Source: an uncultured Lachnospiraceae bacterium
Lineage (GTDB): Bacteria; Bacillota; Clostridia; Lachnospirales; Lachnospiraceae
Length of the DNA: 64,000 bases
Assembly (NCBI GenBank): GCA_910585965.1
Contig: CAJUHH010000005.1
Coordinates: 124,001 to 188,000, forward strand
Reading direction: 5' to 3'
Shown: positions 36,392 through 45,189 of the stretch, piece after piece
Position numbering within the stretch: position 1 is the first letter of the stretch
Layout: every line of letters starts with the position of its first letter
Position numbers and translations under genes: made by a program
The notes under the pieces: generated by a model
The model's database searches: none
The model's input: only the letters and a program-made list of their open reading frames with translations
Told to the model about the DNA's origin: nothing

Positions 36392-37549
36392 ATGGGAAAG
36401 GCAATCACGGAAGAGGTTTTGCGGCGGATGGAAGAGGAAGCGATCTATGAAATGCTGCATTACCATGAAAAAACCAGTAAACAGAAGATAAAAGACACGG
36501 TAAAAAGAGCGGCCGGTCGTTATGTGGCGCCGAAAGACCTGATTTTCTGGCCAACGGCGATGATTGCCAACTGCCTCACAGAATGGGAAATGGGGGGGGT
36601 ATTAGTGGATGAGAAACTATTCACGAATGAAAAAACATTCGCGAATGAGAAAGCATTATCCGCCGTAAAAGCCTATTTTGACCGCTGGATTGATGCGGGA
36701 ATGCCGATTTATTATATAGATGACACGCTTGCCGGAGTGTCGCTTGTGGACCTGTATGCGGCGACGGGAGAGGAAAAATATAAAGCAGGAGCGGACAAGA
36801 TGGCGGAGTACCTGTTCCGCCTGGAACGGGAAGAGGCGGACGGCAACGGCAGCATCCCGTACCGCCCGTCCCAGAAGAACGGTTATGTGTTCGCGGACGG
36901 CGTAGGCATGGTTTGCTCGTTTCTTGTAAAATACGGCACCGCATTCGATAACGCCCATAGCGTGGAGCTTGGGCTGCTCCAGATGCGCAACATGTTTCTG
37001 TTTGGGATGGATGAGAAAACGGGACTTCCTTACCATGGATTCCAGCGCAACACAAAATACGGGATCATCGGATGGGGGCGCGCGGTGGGGTGGCTGATTA
37101 TGGGTGTGTCCAGATCTGCGGGCTGCTTTAAAAAATATTTGACGGAGAAGAAGGAAAAAGGGAATGGCGAGATGTCTGGCATCTGCCAGGCAGGCTATGA
37201 GGAATGCTGTATGGAATACCGACAGCTCCTTGAAACGGTAAAGCCATACCAAAAAGAAAACGGGGCCTTTACATGGCAGCTTGGAGCGATGGAAGGGCCG
37301 GAAGACAGCTCGGCGACAGCGATGATTGCCTATGCGGCATTGATGTGGATGCGGCAGGAAGGCGACGGGAAGGAGAACAGGGAACTTGTGGAGAAGGCTG
37401 CATCTTATCTGGCAGGATGTGAAAAGGGTGGGAAGGTATATAGATGCCTGGCAGAATGCATGGGATTTGCCGAATACCCGCAAGTGTACGGAGCCTATCC
37501 GTGGTCGCTGGGGCCGGGTCTTGGGGTACTGAGGAAGAAAGGCGTATAA
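36392..37549 (+). CDS. GH88/GH105-like (alpha/alpha)6-barrel protein
   Basis: 385 residues with no signal peptide. YYIDDTLAGVSLVDLYAATG, FADGVGMVCSFL, WGRAVGWLIMG and SSATAMIAYAALMW match the conserved blocks of the GH88/GH105 unsaturated uronyl hydrolases. Those enzymes degrade lyase products, which is odd for a biosynthetic operon; it may instead trim or edit a lipid-linked uronic-acid intermediate, or be a repurposed barrel. Three 18-bp repeats near its N terminus (36602-36655) encode a hexapeptide array. A strong AAGGAGGT lies 11 nt before the ATG. Confidence 0.78.
   Translation: MGKAITEEVLRRMEEEAIYEMLHYHEKTSKQKIKDTVKRAAGRYVAPKDLIFWPTAMIANCLTEWEMGGVLVDEKLFTNEKTFANEKALSAVKAYFDRWIDAGMPIYYIDDTLAGVSLVDLYAATGEEKYKAGADKMAEYLFRLEREEADGNGSIPYRPSQKNGYVFADGVGMVCSFLVKYGTAFDNAHSVELGLLQMRNMFLFGMDEKTGLPYHGFQRNTKYGIIGWGRAVGWLIMGVSRSAGCFKKYLTEKKEKGNGEMSGICQAGYEECCMEYRQLLETVKPYQKENGAFTWQLGAMEGPEDSSATAMIAYAALMWMRQEGDGKENRELVEKAASYLAGCEKGGKVYRCLAECMGFAEYPQVYGAYPWSLGPGLGVLRKKGV
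36602..36655 (+). repeat. Three tandem 18-bp units inside the GH105-like gene
   Basis: Units at 36602-36619, 36620-36637 and 36638-36655 each contain a (G/A)ATGAGAAA-like core and encode LVDEKL, FTNEKT and FANEKA in frame. Units two and three are nearly identical; the first is degenerate. Copy number can change without shifting the frame. Confidence 0.8.
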
Positions 37550-37552
37550 ACG

Positions 37553-38452
37553 ATGATTATCATACAATTAGCGGGCGGGCTTGGAAATCAGATGCAGCAG
37601 TATGCATTGTATCAAAAGCTTTTGAGCCTTGGAAAAAAAGCAAAGCTGGATATTTCATGGTTTGAGGAGGAAGAAAGACAGAAAAATGTTTATGCCAGGC
37701 GGCAGCTGGAATTAAATTATTTTCAAAATGTAGAGTATGAGGCGTGTACAGAAGAGGAGAGAAAAGCGCTGACCGGAGGCGACGGGCTGGCTGGAAAGAT
37801 CAAGGGAAAACTGTTTCCCGGGACGAGAAAAATTTTCCGCGAATCGGAAATGTACCATCCGGAAATCTTTGATTTTGAGGATAAATATATGTGCGGTTAT
37901 TTTGCCTGTGAAAAATATTATGCGGATATTATGGAAATCCTGTGGAAACAGTTTGTATTCCCGGAAAGCGCAAACCCGGAGAACAAAAAGATGGCAGAAC
38001 AGATACAGAGTACGGAATCGGTCAGCGTCCATGTACGCAGGGGAGATTATCTGGATGCGGAAAATGCCGCGATGTTTGGCAATATATGTACGGAGGAGTA
38101 TTACGAGGGCGCAATCCGGGAGATGAAACAGATTTGCCCTTCAGTGCATTTTTTTATTTTTTCCGATGATATTCCTTATGTAAAGAAAATGTATAGGGGA
38201 GAAGAATTTACGGTGGTAGATATCAACAAGGGAAAGGACAGCTTTTATGATATGTGGCTGATGAGCAGATGCAGGCATAATATTTGTGCGAATTCTACCT
38301 TTAGTTTTTGGGGGGCCAGATTAAACCAGTATAAAGGGAAAATTGTGATGCGGCCGTCCATCCACAGGAGCAACCAGGAATTTAAACCGGAACAAATGCA
38401 TGGATTGTGGAAGGAATGGGTGCTTTTGAACAATCGGGGAGACGTGGTGTAG
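37553..38452 (+). CDS. GT11 alpha-1,2-fucosyltransferase-like enzyme
   Basis: 299 residues. IIIQLAGGLGNQMQQYALYQKL, H160-V-R-R-G-D-Y166 for GDP-fucose binding, and NSTFSFWGARLN near the C terminus are the GT11 signatures. The His is at the same residue number as in the GT11 at 19545-20453, but overall the two differ enough not to be a recent duplication. It begins 3 nt after the GH105-like gene. L-Fucose addition is expected. Confidence 0.92.
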   Translation: MIIIQLAGGLGNQMQQYALYQKLLSLGKKAKLDISWFEEEERQKNVYARRQLELNYFQNVEYEACTEEERKALTGGDGLAGKIKGKLFPGTRKIFRESEMYHPEIFDFEDKYMCGYFACEKYYADIMEILWKQFVFPESANPENKKMAEQIQSTESVSVHVRRGDYLDAENAAMFGNICTEEYYEGAIREMKQICPSVHFFIFSDDIPYVKKMYRGEEFTVVDINKGKDSFYDMWLMSRCRHNICANSTFSFWGARLNQYKGKIVMRPSIHRSNQEFKPEQMHGLWKEWVLLNNRGDVV

Positions 38453-38454
38453 AG

Positions 38455-40035
38455 ATGGAAAGCTTAATAAAAAAAGAATCTATTCCATTGGGGGAAATAT
38501 TATATGGCTTGTCATTCGGGGCGCTTTTCTTTGCAAAGGGCATCGGGCTTTATGACGGACAAAGAATATTTACATGTTTTGTTATGCTGTCATTGCTTTT
38601 TGGAATAGGCAAACTGGCAGTTACGAAATATTCATGGAAGGATTTCGTCTTTATTGCCGGAATGGTTGCGTTGAGCCTTACCATTTATAAATATTCCGGG
38701 GAAAAGGGCATTTTATTTTATACTTGGATGATTGTGGGACTGAAAAATGTAAGGCTTGAAACGGTGATGCGGTGGGGGCTGAAAATATGGAGCCTTTCTT
38801 TTGGGGGAATGTTTGTCTATTCTTTATTCCACCTTCCAAGTAGTATATATAAAGTGCATGATAAATTGGGATTAGGACACATATTTCGATGGGGGATGGG
38901 ACAGCCGCATCCGAATGTGCTACATATCTCCTATTTAATTCTGCTTTTGTTTATTGTATATCATTTGCGGGAAAGGTTTAACTGGAAAGCCTGCTTGGCA
39001 ATGTTTGCAGGAAACTGTTATGTTTTTCTGTATTCCGTCAGTTATACAGGCTTTGCGGTGGTGACAGTTTACCTGGCTGCTAATTTGTATTGGCAATATA
39101 GGGGAAAATTTGGTAAGATAGAACAGATAACATGTGAATGTGTTTTTCCCCTGTGCGTCTTATTGTCGGTGGCTGGGCCTTTGGTAATCAAAGGACGGCT
39201 GTTTGACATTATAAATAAACTGTTGAATACGCGGCTGTACTTGTCAGGCCTGTTTTTGAAGAAGGAGAATATCCGGCTGTTTGGGAATAATATTGGTTTG
39301 CTGACAGACGCGACGAAAACCATGGACTGTTCTTACGTTTATGGACTGATTGCTTATGGCGTCTTGTTTTTCGGAGCCATGGCTGTTGGCTATCTTTTTC
39401 TTATCCATAAGTATGTTAAAGAGCAGAAAGGGCTGGAGCTGCTTATGGTTTTTGCGCTGTTGGCGGCAGGGCTGACGGAGCCTTTGCTTTTTAATACGTC
39501 TTACAAAAATATTTCCTTTTTGTTTATGGGAGTTTGTATTTTTGAAAGATGGAGTTCGGAAGAGGACAGGCTTATGCTCAGCTTTCACGGCAGGGCGGCA
39601 GAGGATATCCTTGTCCCGGTGAAACGGATTGATTGGAAAAGAGTAAAAGATGATCTGAAATTAGCCGCAAAACAGAAAAAAAAGTATATTATTGCCTGTT
39701 CATCTGTTATCGGCATCGTATGTATGATATTATATACAAAGAATATACCTGATTATAAAGGGGTTATCGTACCCAGGGAGCATTGCGCGGATGTCGGGAA
39801 AGAAAGTTCTATTTACTTGGATGAGGATAGTGTCCAGGAATATGTGGGTTATTTGATTTTAGACTATACAGATGAAAATACCAAGATGGAAAAATTCGAG
39901 GGTAATATCATCAGACTGGAAAAAATAAGAGGAATGGCCAGCGGCGGCATAGCAGGCGGCGTAATGGGATATTGTTTGGCAGAGGCTCTATTTTTTATAA
40001 TGTATAAGAAAACAAAGGTGCATAATGAAAAGTAA
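38455..40035 (+). CDS. Wzy-like polymerase with C-terminal co-polymerase-shaped module
   Basis: 526 residues; the ATG at 38455 follows the previous stop by 2 nt. Residues 1 to about 375 have roughly 10-11 helices with RWGMGQPHPNVLHISYL and SYTGFAVV, the same landmarks as the Wzy-like proteins at 26547 and 61089. After a basic cytoplasmic stretch (about 395-415) comes a helix (YIIACSSVIGIVCMILYT), an external loop of about 65 residues, and a last helix rich in glycine (GGIAGGVMGY). That helix-loop-helix resembles the topology of Wzz-type chain-length regulators. Polymerase function is inferred from topology and context. Confidence 0.7.
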   Translation: MESLIKKESIPLGEILYGLSFGALFFAKGIGLYDGQRIFTCFVMLSLLFGIGKLAVTKYSWKDFVFIAGMVALSLTIYKYSGEKGILFYTWMIVGLKNVRLETVMRWGLKIWSLSFGGMFVYSLFHLPSSIYKVHDKLGLGHIFRWGMGQPHPNVLHISYLILLLFIVYHLRERFNWKACLAMFAGNCYVFLYSVSYTGFAVVTVYLAANLYWQYRGKFGKIEQITCECVFPLCVLLSVAGPLVIKGRLFDIINKLLNTRLYLSGLFLKKENIRLFGNNIGLLTDATKTMDCSYVYGLIAYGVLFFGAMAVGYLFLIHKYVKEQKGLELLMVFALLAAGLTEPLLFNTSYKNISFLFMGVCIFERWSSEEDRLMLSFHGRAAEDILVPVKRIDWKRVKDDLKLAAKQKKKYIIACSSVIGIVCMILYTKNIPDYKGVIVPREHCADVGKESSIYLDEDSVQEYVGYLILDYTDENTKMEKFEGNIIRLEKIRGMASGGIAGGVMGYCLAEALFFIMYKKTKVHNEK

Positions 40036-41161
40036 AAAAATGAAGATTGCTATGATTGGGCAGAAAAGAATCCCTTCCAGAGAAGGGGGTGTGGAAGTAG
40101 TCGTAACGGAATTGTCTACCAGGCTTTCTGCCTGCGGATATTCGGTGGAGGCATATAACCGTTCCGGGTATCATGTTTCGGGAAAAGAATTTGATGATGG
40201 AAGAGGGAAGCTGTATAAAGGAGTCCGCATTATAACGGTACCGACGTTTGAGAACGGCAAGCTGAATGCGATTGTTTATACCATATTAGCTACGTTCCGC
40301 GCCATATTCGGCCATTACGATGTGATTCATTATCATGCGGAGGGTCCCTGCATCATGCTGTGGTGTCCGAAACTGTTCGGGGTTCGCGTTGTGGCAACAA
40401 TACACGGGCTGGACTGGCAGAGGGCAAAGTGGGGGAATTTTGCCTCTTATATATTGAAGACGGGAGAAAAAACAGCGGCTAAATACGCGGATGAGATTAT
40501 TGTGCTTTCCCGTAATGTGCAGGACTATTTTAAAGCCACATATCACAGGGAAACCAATTATATACCAAACGGTGTGAATCGCCCGGATAAGAGGGAGGCA
40601 AAGGAAATAAGAGAAAAATACGGGCTGGAAAAGGACGGATATATTCTTTTTGTGGCCCGGCTTGTGCCGGAAAAAGGGCTTCATTATCTGATCAAGGCTT
40701 TCCAGAAAACAAAAACGGATAAAAAGTTAGTGATTGCGGGAGGGAGCAGCCATTCTTTTGAATATATGGAGAAAGTCCAGAAAATGGCAGCCAGGGACAA
40801 TAGAATCCTGATGACGGGTTTTGTGCAGGGAAGAGTGCTGGAAGAGTTGTATTCGAACGCGTATGTTTTTGTATTGCCAAGTGACATTGAGGGGATGGCC
40901 ATCAGCCTTTTGGAGGCAATGAGCTATGGAAACTGCTGCCTGGTAAGCGATATCAAAGAGAATATAGAGGTAGTGGGAAAAAATGCGGTGACATTTGAAA
41001 AGGGAAATGTGCCGGATTTGAAAAGAAAGCTGGAGATGCTGCTGGCAGAGCAGCAGACAGTGGATGGATATAAGAAGGAAAGCCAGGAATTTATCTGCAC
41101 AAAATATAATTGGGATGATGTTCTGGAGCAGACGCTGGCTCTATATAAAAAAATGGAGTAA
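40025..41161 (+). CDS. GT4 glycosyltransferase, DUF1972/Cps2T-like N terminus
   Basis: 378 residues. MIGQKRIPSREGGVEVVVTEL at the N terminus resembles the DUF1972-type GT4 enzymes that include rhamnosyltransferase Cps2T. HYHAEGPCIM, TIHGLDWQRAKWG, LFVARLVPEKGLHYL and LPSDIEGMAISLLEAMSYG complete the GT-B pattern. It overlaps the polymerase-like gene by 11 nt and has AAAGGTG 5 nt before its ATG. A rhamnose-type donor is possible but not shown. Confidence 0.88.
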   Translation: MKSKKMKIAMIGQKRIPSREGGVEVVVTELSTRLSACGYSVEAYNRSGYHVSGKEFDDGRGKLYKGVRIITVPTFENGKLNAIVYTILATFRAIFGHYDVIHYHAEGPCIMLWCPKLFGVRVVATIHGLDWQRAKWGNFASYILKTGEKTAAKYADEIIVLSRNVQDYFKATYHRETNYIPNGVNRPDKREAKEIREKYGLEKDGYILFVARLVPEKGLHYLIKAFQKTKTDKKLVIAGGSSHSFEYMEKVQKMAARDNRILMTGFVQGRVLEELYSNAYVFVLPSDIEGMAISLLEAMSYGNCCLVSDIKENIEVVGKNAVTFEKGNVPDLKRKLEMLLAEQQTVDGYKKESQEFICTKYNWDDVLEQTLALYKKME

Positions 41162-41166
41162 TCGAT

Positions 41167-42918
41167 GTGAAAAGATGGGTTGAAAAAATATTTCAATGCG
41201 GATGTTATGTGTTTTTTTTGCTGAACGTAGTATACTTGACGCTTTTAAGCATGTTCAGCACTAGCAGCATTGAGCTGAAAAGGGTAATTGCCGAGGGAGA
41301 GCCGGAGAGAGTGGAAAATTATAATTATTTTCTTCCTGATTCTCCCTGGAAGCATTTGCTGGCATGCGGCGTGCTTTTGATTGTTTTATGCGCGGCATCT
41401 TATTTTTGGAACAGCAGGAAACGGAAAATAAGCCTGCAATGGCTTTGCATCCCGTTTTTTATATTTTGCGTTTTTTTTATTATCCAGGCAGATTTATATC
41501 CCATCAGCGATTCCAATAAGATTCTTACGGTTGCAAGGCAGATCAGGGAACATAATTATGTACAATTTGCGACGGAGGGCTATATGCACCGTTATCCTGA
41601 CCAGACGGGGATCGTGCTTATCTATTATTGGATACATGGGATATTCGGTGAAAAGGATTATCTGGCGATCCAAATATGGAATGCTATATGTTTGGCAGGG
41701 ACATATTTTTGTATGGGACGGATCGCTTTCCTGCTATGGGGGGATAAAGATAAGAACGTCCAGGACATGACATTGCTTTTTTGTATCGCGTTTTTCCCTA
41801 TGACGCTATATGTAACTTTAGTTTATGGGATGATTCCGGGGCTGGCATTCGGCGTGCTGGCATTCTACCTACAGTTAAAATATATGAAATCGGGCCGGTT
41901 TGCCTATGGGGCAGGCGCGGCGGCGGCGGTCAGCGTTGCGGTTGTGTGGAAAACAAATTCCTTAATTATGCTGGTTGCCATGTGCATTTTCTATGCATAT
42001 GATTTCATCACGGGGGACAAGGACAGAAAGAAAAAATCGTTGGCAGCCATATTGCTGATGTTTCTGTTATATGCCGTAAGTTCATGGGCGGTGAATTGGA
42101 CGGCAGAGAAGCTGACAGGTATAGAGGTGTCGGAAGGAATGCCCAAAACGGCATGGATCGGCATGGGGCTTCAGGAAGCGGCGTGCGCTCCCGGGGTATA
42201 TAATGGTTACAGCGTAGGTACTTATGAAGAAAATAACTACGATTATGACAGGACAAATGCTGCGGCAAAAGAAGAAATCAAAAGCAGGCTGGCGCTGTTT
42301 TGGGATGACAGGAGCTATGGCGTGGACTTTTTTGGGAGAAAAAACGCGGCGCAATGGAATGACCCTTCTTTCAGTTCATTGGCGGTAATCGATGGAAGGG
42401 AAGAAGGAGGCGCAATCAACTTGGATAATCTCTGCCATGGCCCGTTAAAAGACATGGCGGCCGGTATTGCAAATTATTTGCATACCATTATTTTGGCAGG
42501 GGTTTGCTTTTATTTGTTATTTTATAGGAACAATAAGAAAAAAGGGGAACTGCTGCTGGGAATTGCTGTAGTGGGAGGATTTCTGTTCCATATGTTCTGG
42601 GAAGCGAAACCGCAGTATACGCTGCCTTATTTTGTGTTGCTGCTTCCTTATTGCGCCGCAGGGTATTCAGGCATGGTACAGAAGATGCTGGTTTTGTGGA
42701 AGGAAAGAAAGCGAAACGCCGAAAAAACAAAAGAAAGATGTCTGACGGCGGTTATAGGCATAGGAATAACAGTCGCGTTTATTGGCATCATATCTTTATT
42801 ATCAGATTTCAGAATTATTTCTTATACGGTAAATATCCGGAATGAACAGGAACGTTTGCTGCAGTATGAGGAAGCAGTGAAAGAGAGACTGACAGAATAT
42901 GAAGAAAGACAGGAGTAA
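41167..42918 (+). CDS. GT39-like polytopic membrane glycosyltransferase (GTG start)
   Basis: 583 residues with about 11 helices. The GTG at 41167 is used because the overlapping ATG at 41165 reads straight into a stop. The external loop QADLYPISDSNKILTVARQI carries the acidic residues of the first GT-C loop, and RYPDQTGIVLIYYWIHGIFG is the usual next block. A soluble external loop of about 130 residues (roughly 310-440) follows, then three helices. It would add a side sugar from a polyprenyl-phosphate donor outside the cell. Confidence 0.75.
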   Translation: MKRWVEKIFQCGCYVFFLLNVVYLTLLSMFSTSSIELKRVIAEGEPERVENYNYFLPDSPWKHLLACGVLLIVLCAASYFWNSRKRKISLQWLCIPFFIFCVFFIIQADLYPISDSNKILTVARQIREHNYVQFATEGYMHRYPDQTGIVLIYYWIHGIFGEKDYLAIQIWNAICLAGTYFCMGRIAFLLWGDKDKNVQDMTLLFCIAFFPMTLYVTLVYGMIPGLAFGVLAFYLQLKYMKSGRFAYGAGAAAAVSVAVVWKTNSLIMLVAMCIFYAYDFITGDKDRKKKSLAAILLMFLLYAVSSWAVNWTAEKLTGIEVSEGMPKTAWIGMGLQEAACAPGVYNGYSVGTYEENNYDYDRTNAAAKEEIKSRLALFWDDRSYGVDFFGRKNAAQWNDPSFSSLAVIDGREEGGAINLDNLCHGPLKDMAAGIANYLHTIILAGVCFYLLFYRNNKKKGELLLGIAVVGGFLFHMFWEAKPQYTLPYFVLLLPYCAAGYSGMVQKMLVLWKERKRNAEKTKERCLTAVIGIGITVAFIGIISLLSDFRIISYTVNIRNEQERLLQYEEAVKERLTEYEERQE

Positions 42919-42923
42919 GATAA

Positions 42924-43946
42924 ATGGCAAGAAGAACGTTGTATGGAACCGTGATCGTAACTTACCGCTGCAATGCCCGCTGCAATATGTGTGATTGCTT
43001 TAAAGACCCGACCAGGCCGGAAGAGGAAATCACCCTGGAGGATATAAAAAAACTTCCGGAGATGGCATTTACCAATATAACAGGCGGCGAACCCTTTGTA
43101 AGGCAGGATATTCCCGATATTGTGCGGGAACTGTATAAAAAATCAGACCGTATCGTCATATCCACCAATGGGTATTTTACGGACAGAATTATCGCCTTAT
43201 GCAAAGAATTCCCGAAAGTGGGAATCCGCATCAGCATCGAAGGGCTTCAGGAAACAAATGATGCAATCCGCGGCATTCCCGACGGATTTAACAGGGGATA
43301 CCAGACGTTGAAGACATTGGTGGGAATGAAGCATCCCGACGTGGGCTTTGGAATGACTGTGCAGGATATGAACTGTGAGGATCTGGTTCCTTTATATAAT
43401 ATTGCGAATGATATGGGGATGGAGTTTGCGACGGCTACGCTGCACAATTCGTTTTATTTCAGGAAGACGGACAACCGTATCAATGATAAACGGAAAGTGG
43501 CTGAAAATTTTGAAAAGCTGATTAATGAGCTTCTGAAAAGCAAATCGCCGAAAAAGTGGTTCCGGGCATATTTTAACCATGGGCTGATCAATTATATTTA
43601 TGGCAATCCGCGTTTATTGCCGTGCGACATGTCGAGGAACGCCTTTTTCATAGATCCTTTCTGCGATGTGATTCCTTGCAACGGAATGGAAAAGAAGGCA
43701 GTAATGGGAAATTTGCGCAACCAGTCGTGGGACGAGCTTTGGAATTCCCGGCAGGCGCAGACGGTAAGGGAATGTACGAAGAAATGCGACAGGAACTGCT
43801 GGATGATCGGAAGCGCTTCCCCGGCAATGCATAAGTATATCTGGGTTCCGGCATGGTGGGTAGTAAAGCATAAATTCCTGAAGGGCAATCAATATAGCCT
43901 GTCGGAAAATCGCTTTATCCATGAGGACCCTCCAAAGGAGAAATAG
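42924..43946 (+). CDS. Radical SAM protein with SPASM-like C-terminal cysteines
   Basis: 340 residues. The 4Fe-4S motif is C16-x3-C20-x2-C23 in YRCNARCNMC, followed by the SAM-binding NITGGEPFVR and STNGYF blocks of a TIM-barrel radical SAM enzyme. Six more cysteines cluster in the C-terminal part (LPCDMSR, DPFCDVIPCNG, ECTKKCDRNCW), as in SPASM/Twitch domains that bind auxiliary clusters. In this setting a radical modification of a sugar (epimerisation, dehydration or C-C/C-S chemistry) is plausible, but peptide modification cannot be excluded. It lies 5 nt from both neighbours, so it is an integral operon gene. Confidence 0.88.
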   Translation: MARRTLYGTVIVTYRCNARCNMCDCFKDPTRPEEEITLEDIKKLPEMAFTNITGGEPFVRQDIPDIVRELYKKSDRIVISTNGYFTDRIIALCKEFPKVGIRISIEGLQETNDAIRGIPDGFNRGYQTLKTLVGMKHPDVGFGMTVQDMNCEDLVPLYNIANDMGMEFATATLHNSFYFRKTDNRINDKRKVAENFEKLINELLKSKSPKKWFRAYFNHGLINYIYGNPRLLPCDMSRNAFFIDPFCDVIPCNGMEKKAVMGNLRNQSWDELWNSRQAQTVRECTKKCDRNCWMIGSASPAMHKYIWVPAWWVVKHKFLKGNQYSLSENRFIHEDPPKEK

Positions 43947-43951
43947 ATGAT

Positions 43952-45151
43952 ATGAAGATACTGATTGTCAATAAATTCCTTTATCCCAACGGCGGCTCGG
44001 AAACCTATATTTTTAAGTTGGGGGAGCAGTTGCAGCGCATGGGGCATGAAGTCCAGTATTTCGGTATGGAACATGAAGGAAGGATCGTTGGGAACCAGGC
44101 GGAAAGCTATACGGAAGATATGGATTTCCATACGGGGAAGCTAAAAAAAGTATTATATCCGTTTAAGATTATATATTCGTTGGAAGCGAGGAAGAAAATA
44201 CGTCCTGTCCTGGAACAGTTTGGGCCGGATATCGTGCATCTGAATAATTTTAACTTTCAGCTGACGCCGTCCATACTGTATGAGATCAGGGCATATGAAA
44301 AAAAGTCAGGAAAACGGGTGAAAATTGTATATACGGCTCATGACAGCCAGCTGGTATGTCCGAATCATTTGATGCAGAATCCCATTACCGGGAAATGCTG
44401 CAGCCAATGCATGGAAGGCGGGCTGATATGCTGCACGAAAAATCGATGCATCCATGGCTCCGCAGTGAAAAGCATGTTGGGAACTATGGAGGGGTTGATC
44501 TATAAGAAGTTAAGGGCTTATGCAAAGATTGACGTGATCATATGCCCGAGCCGTTTTATAAAGGAAAAACTGGATACGGATGCTGTTTTAAGGCAAAGAA
44601 CAGTGGTAATGCATAATTTTGTGGATAGGATAGAAATGCATGACTATCGGAAAGAGGATTATGTCCTATACTTTGGAAGGTATTCCCTGGAAAAGGGGAT
44701 TGCTACTTTGATCAAAGTATGCAATGCATTGCCGCATATCCCGTTTCGATTTGCCGGGACAGGGCCTATGGAAGAACAGGTGCGTTCCTGCAAGAATGCA
44801 GAAACATTAGGGTTTTTGGAAGGCAGGAGTTTGGCTGAGGCAATCGCGAAGGCAAGGTTTACTGTTTTTCCGTCGGAATGCTATGAGAATTGCCCGTTTA
44901 CGGTAATGGAATCGCTTATTTACGGTACCCCGGTGATCGGCTCCGATCTGGGAGGAATCCCGGAGCTGCTTGAAGAAGGGAAAACGGGAGAGCTGTTTGA
45001 AAGCGGAAATTCGAAAGAGCTGAAAGAAAAAATAGAATCTCTTTGGAAGGAACCTGAAAGACTGCAAAGATATACCGAAGCATGTAAAAGTGTACACTTT
45101 GATTCTTTGCAGGAATATTGCCATAAATTGCTGGATCTATATAAAAAATAG
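43952..45151 (+). CDS. GT4 glycosyltransferase with cysteine-rich insertion
   Basis: 399 residues. VNKFLYPNGGSETYIFKLGEQL, IVHLNNFNFQLTPSIL, YTAHDSQLVCPNHL, and FPSECYENCPFTVMESLIYG are GT4 landmarks. Between residues about 135 and 170 there is a cluster of about eight cysteines (KCCSQCMEGGLICCTKNRC), which is found in a GT4 branch and may bind zinc. It follows the radical SAM gene by 5 nt. Donor unknown. Confidence 0.88.
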   Translation: MKILIVNKFLYPNGGSETYIFKLGEQLQRMGHEVQYFGMEHEGRIVGNQAESYTEDMDFHTGKLKKVLYPFKIIYSLEARKKIRPVLEQFGPDIVHLNNFNFQLTPSILYEIRAYEKKSGKRVKIVYTAHDSQLVCPNHLMQNPITGKCCSQCMEGGLICCTKNRCIHGSAVKSMLGTMEGLIYKKLRAYAKIDVIICPSRFIKEKLDTDAVLRQRTVVMHNFVDRIEMHDYRKEDYVLYFGRYSLEKGIATLIKVCNALPHIPFRFAGTGPMEEQVRSCKNAETLGFLEGRSLAEAIAKARFTVFPSECYENCPFTVMESLIYGTPVIGSDLGGIPELLEEGKTGELFESGNSKELKEKIESLWKEPERLQRYTEACKSVHFDSLQEYCHKLLDLYKK

Positions 45152-45189
45152 CGGCATCGGGACAGGAAAAGAGATACAGAGGTAGGAGA

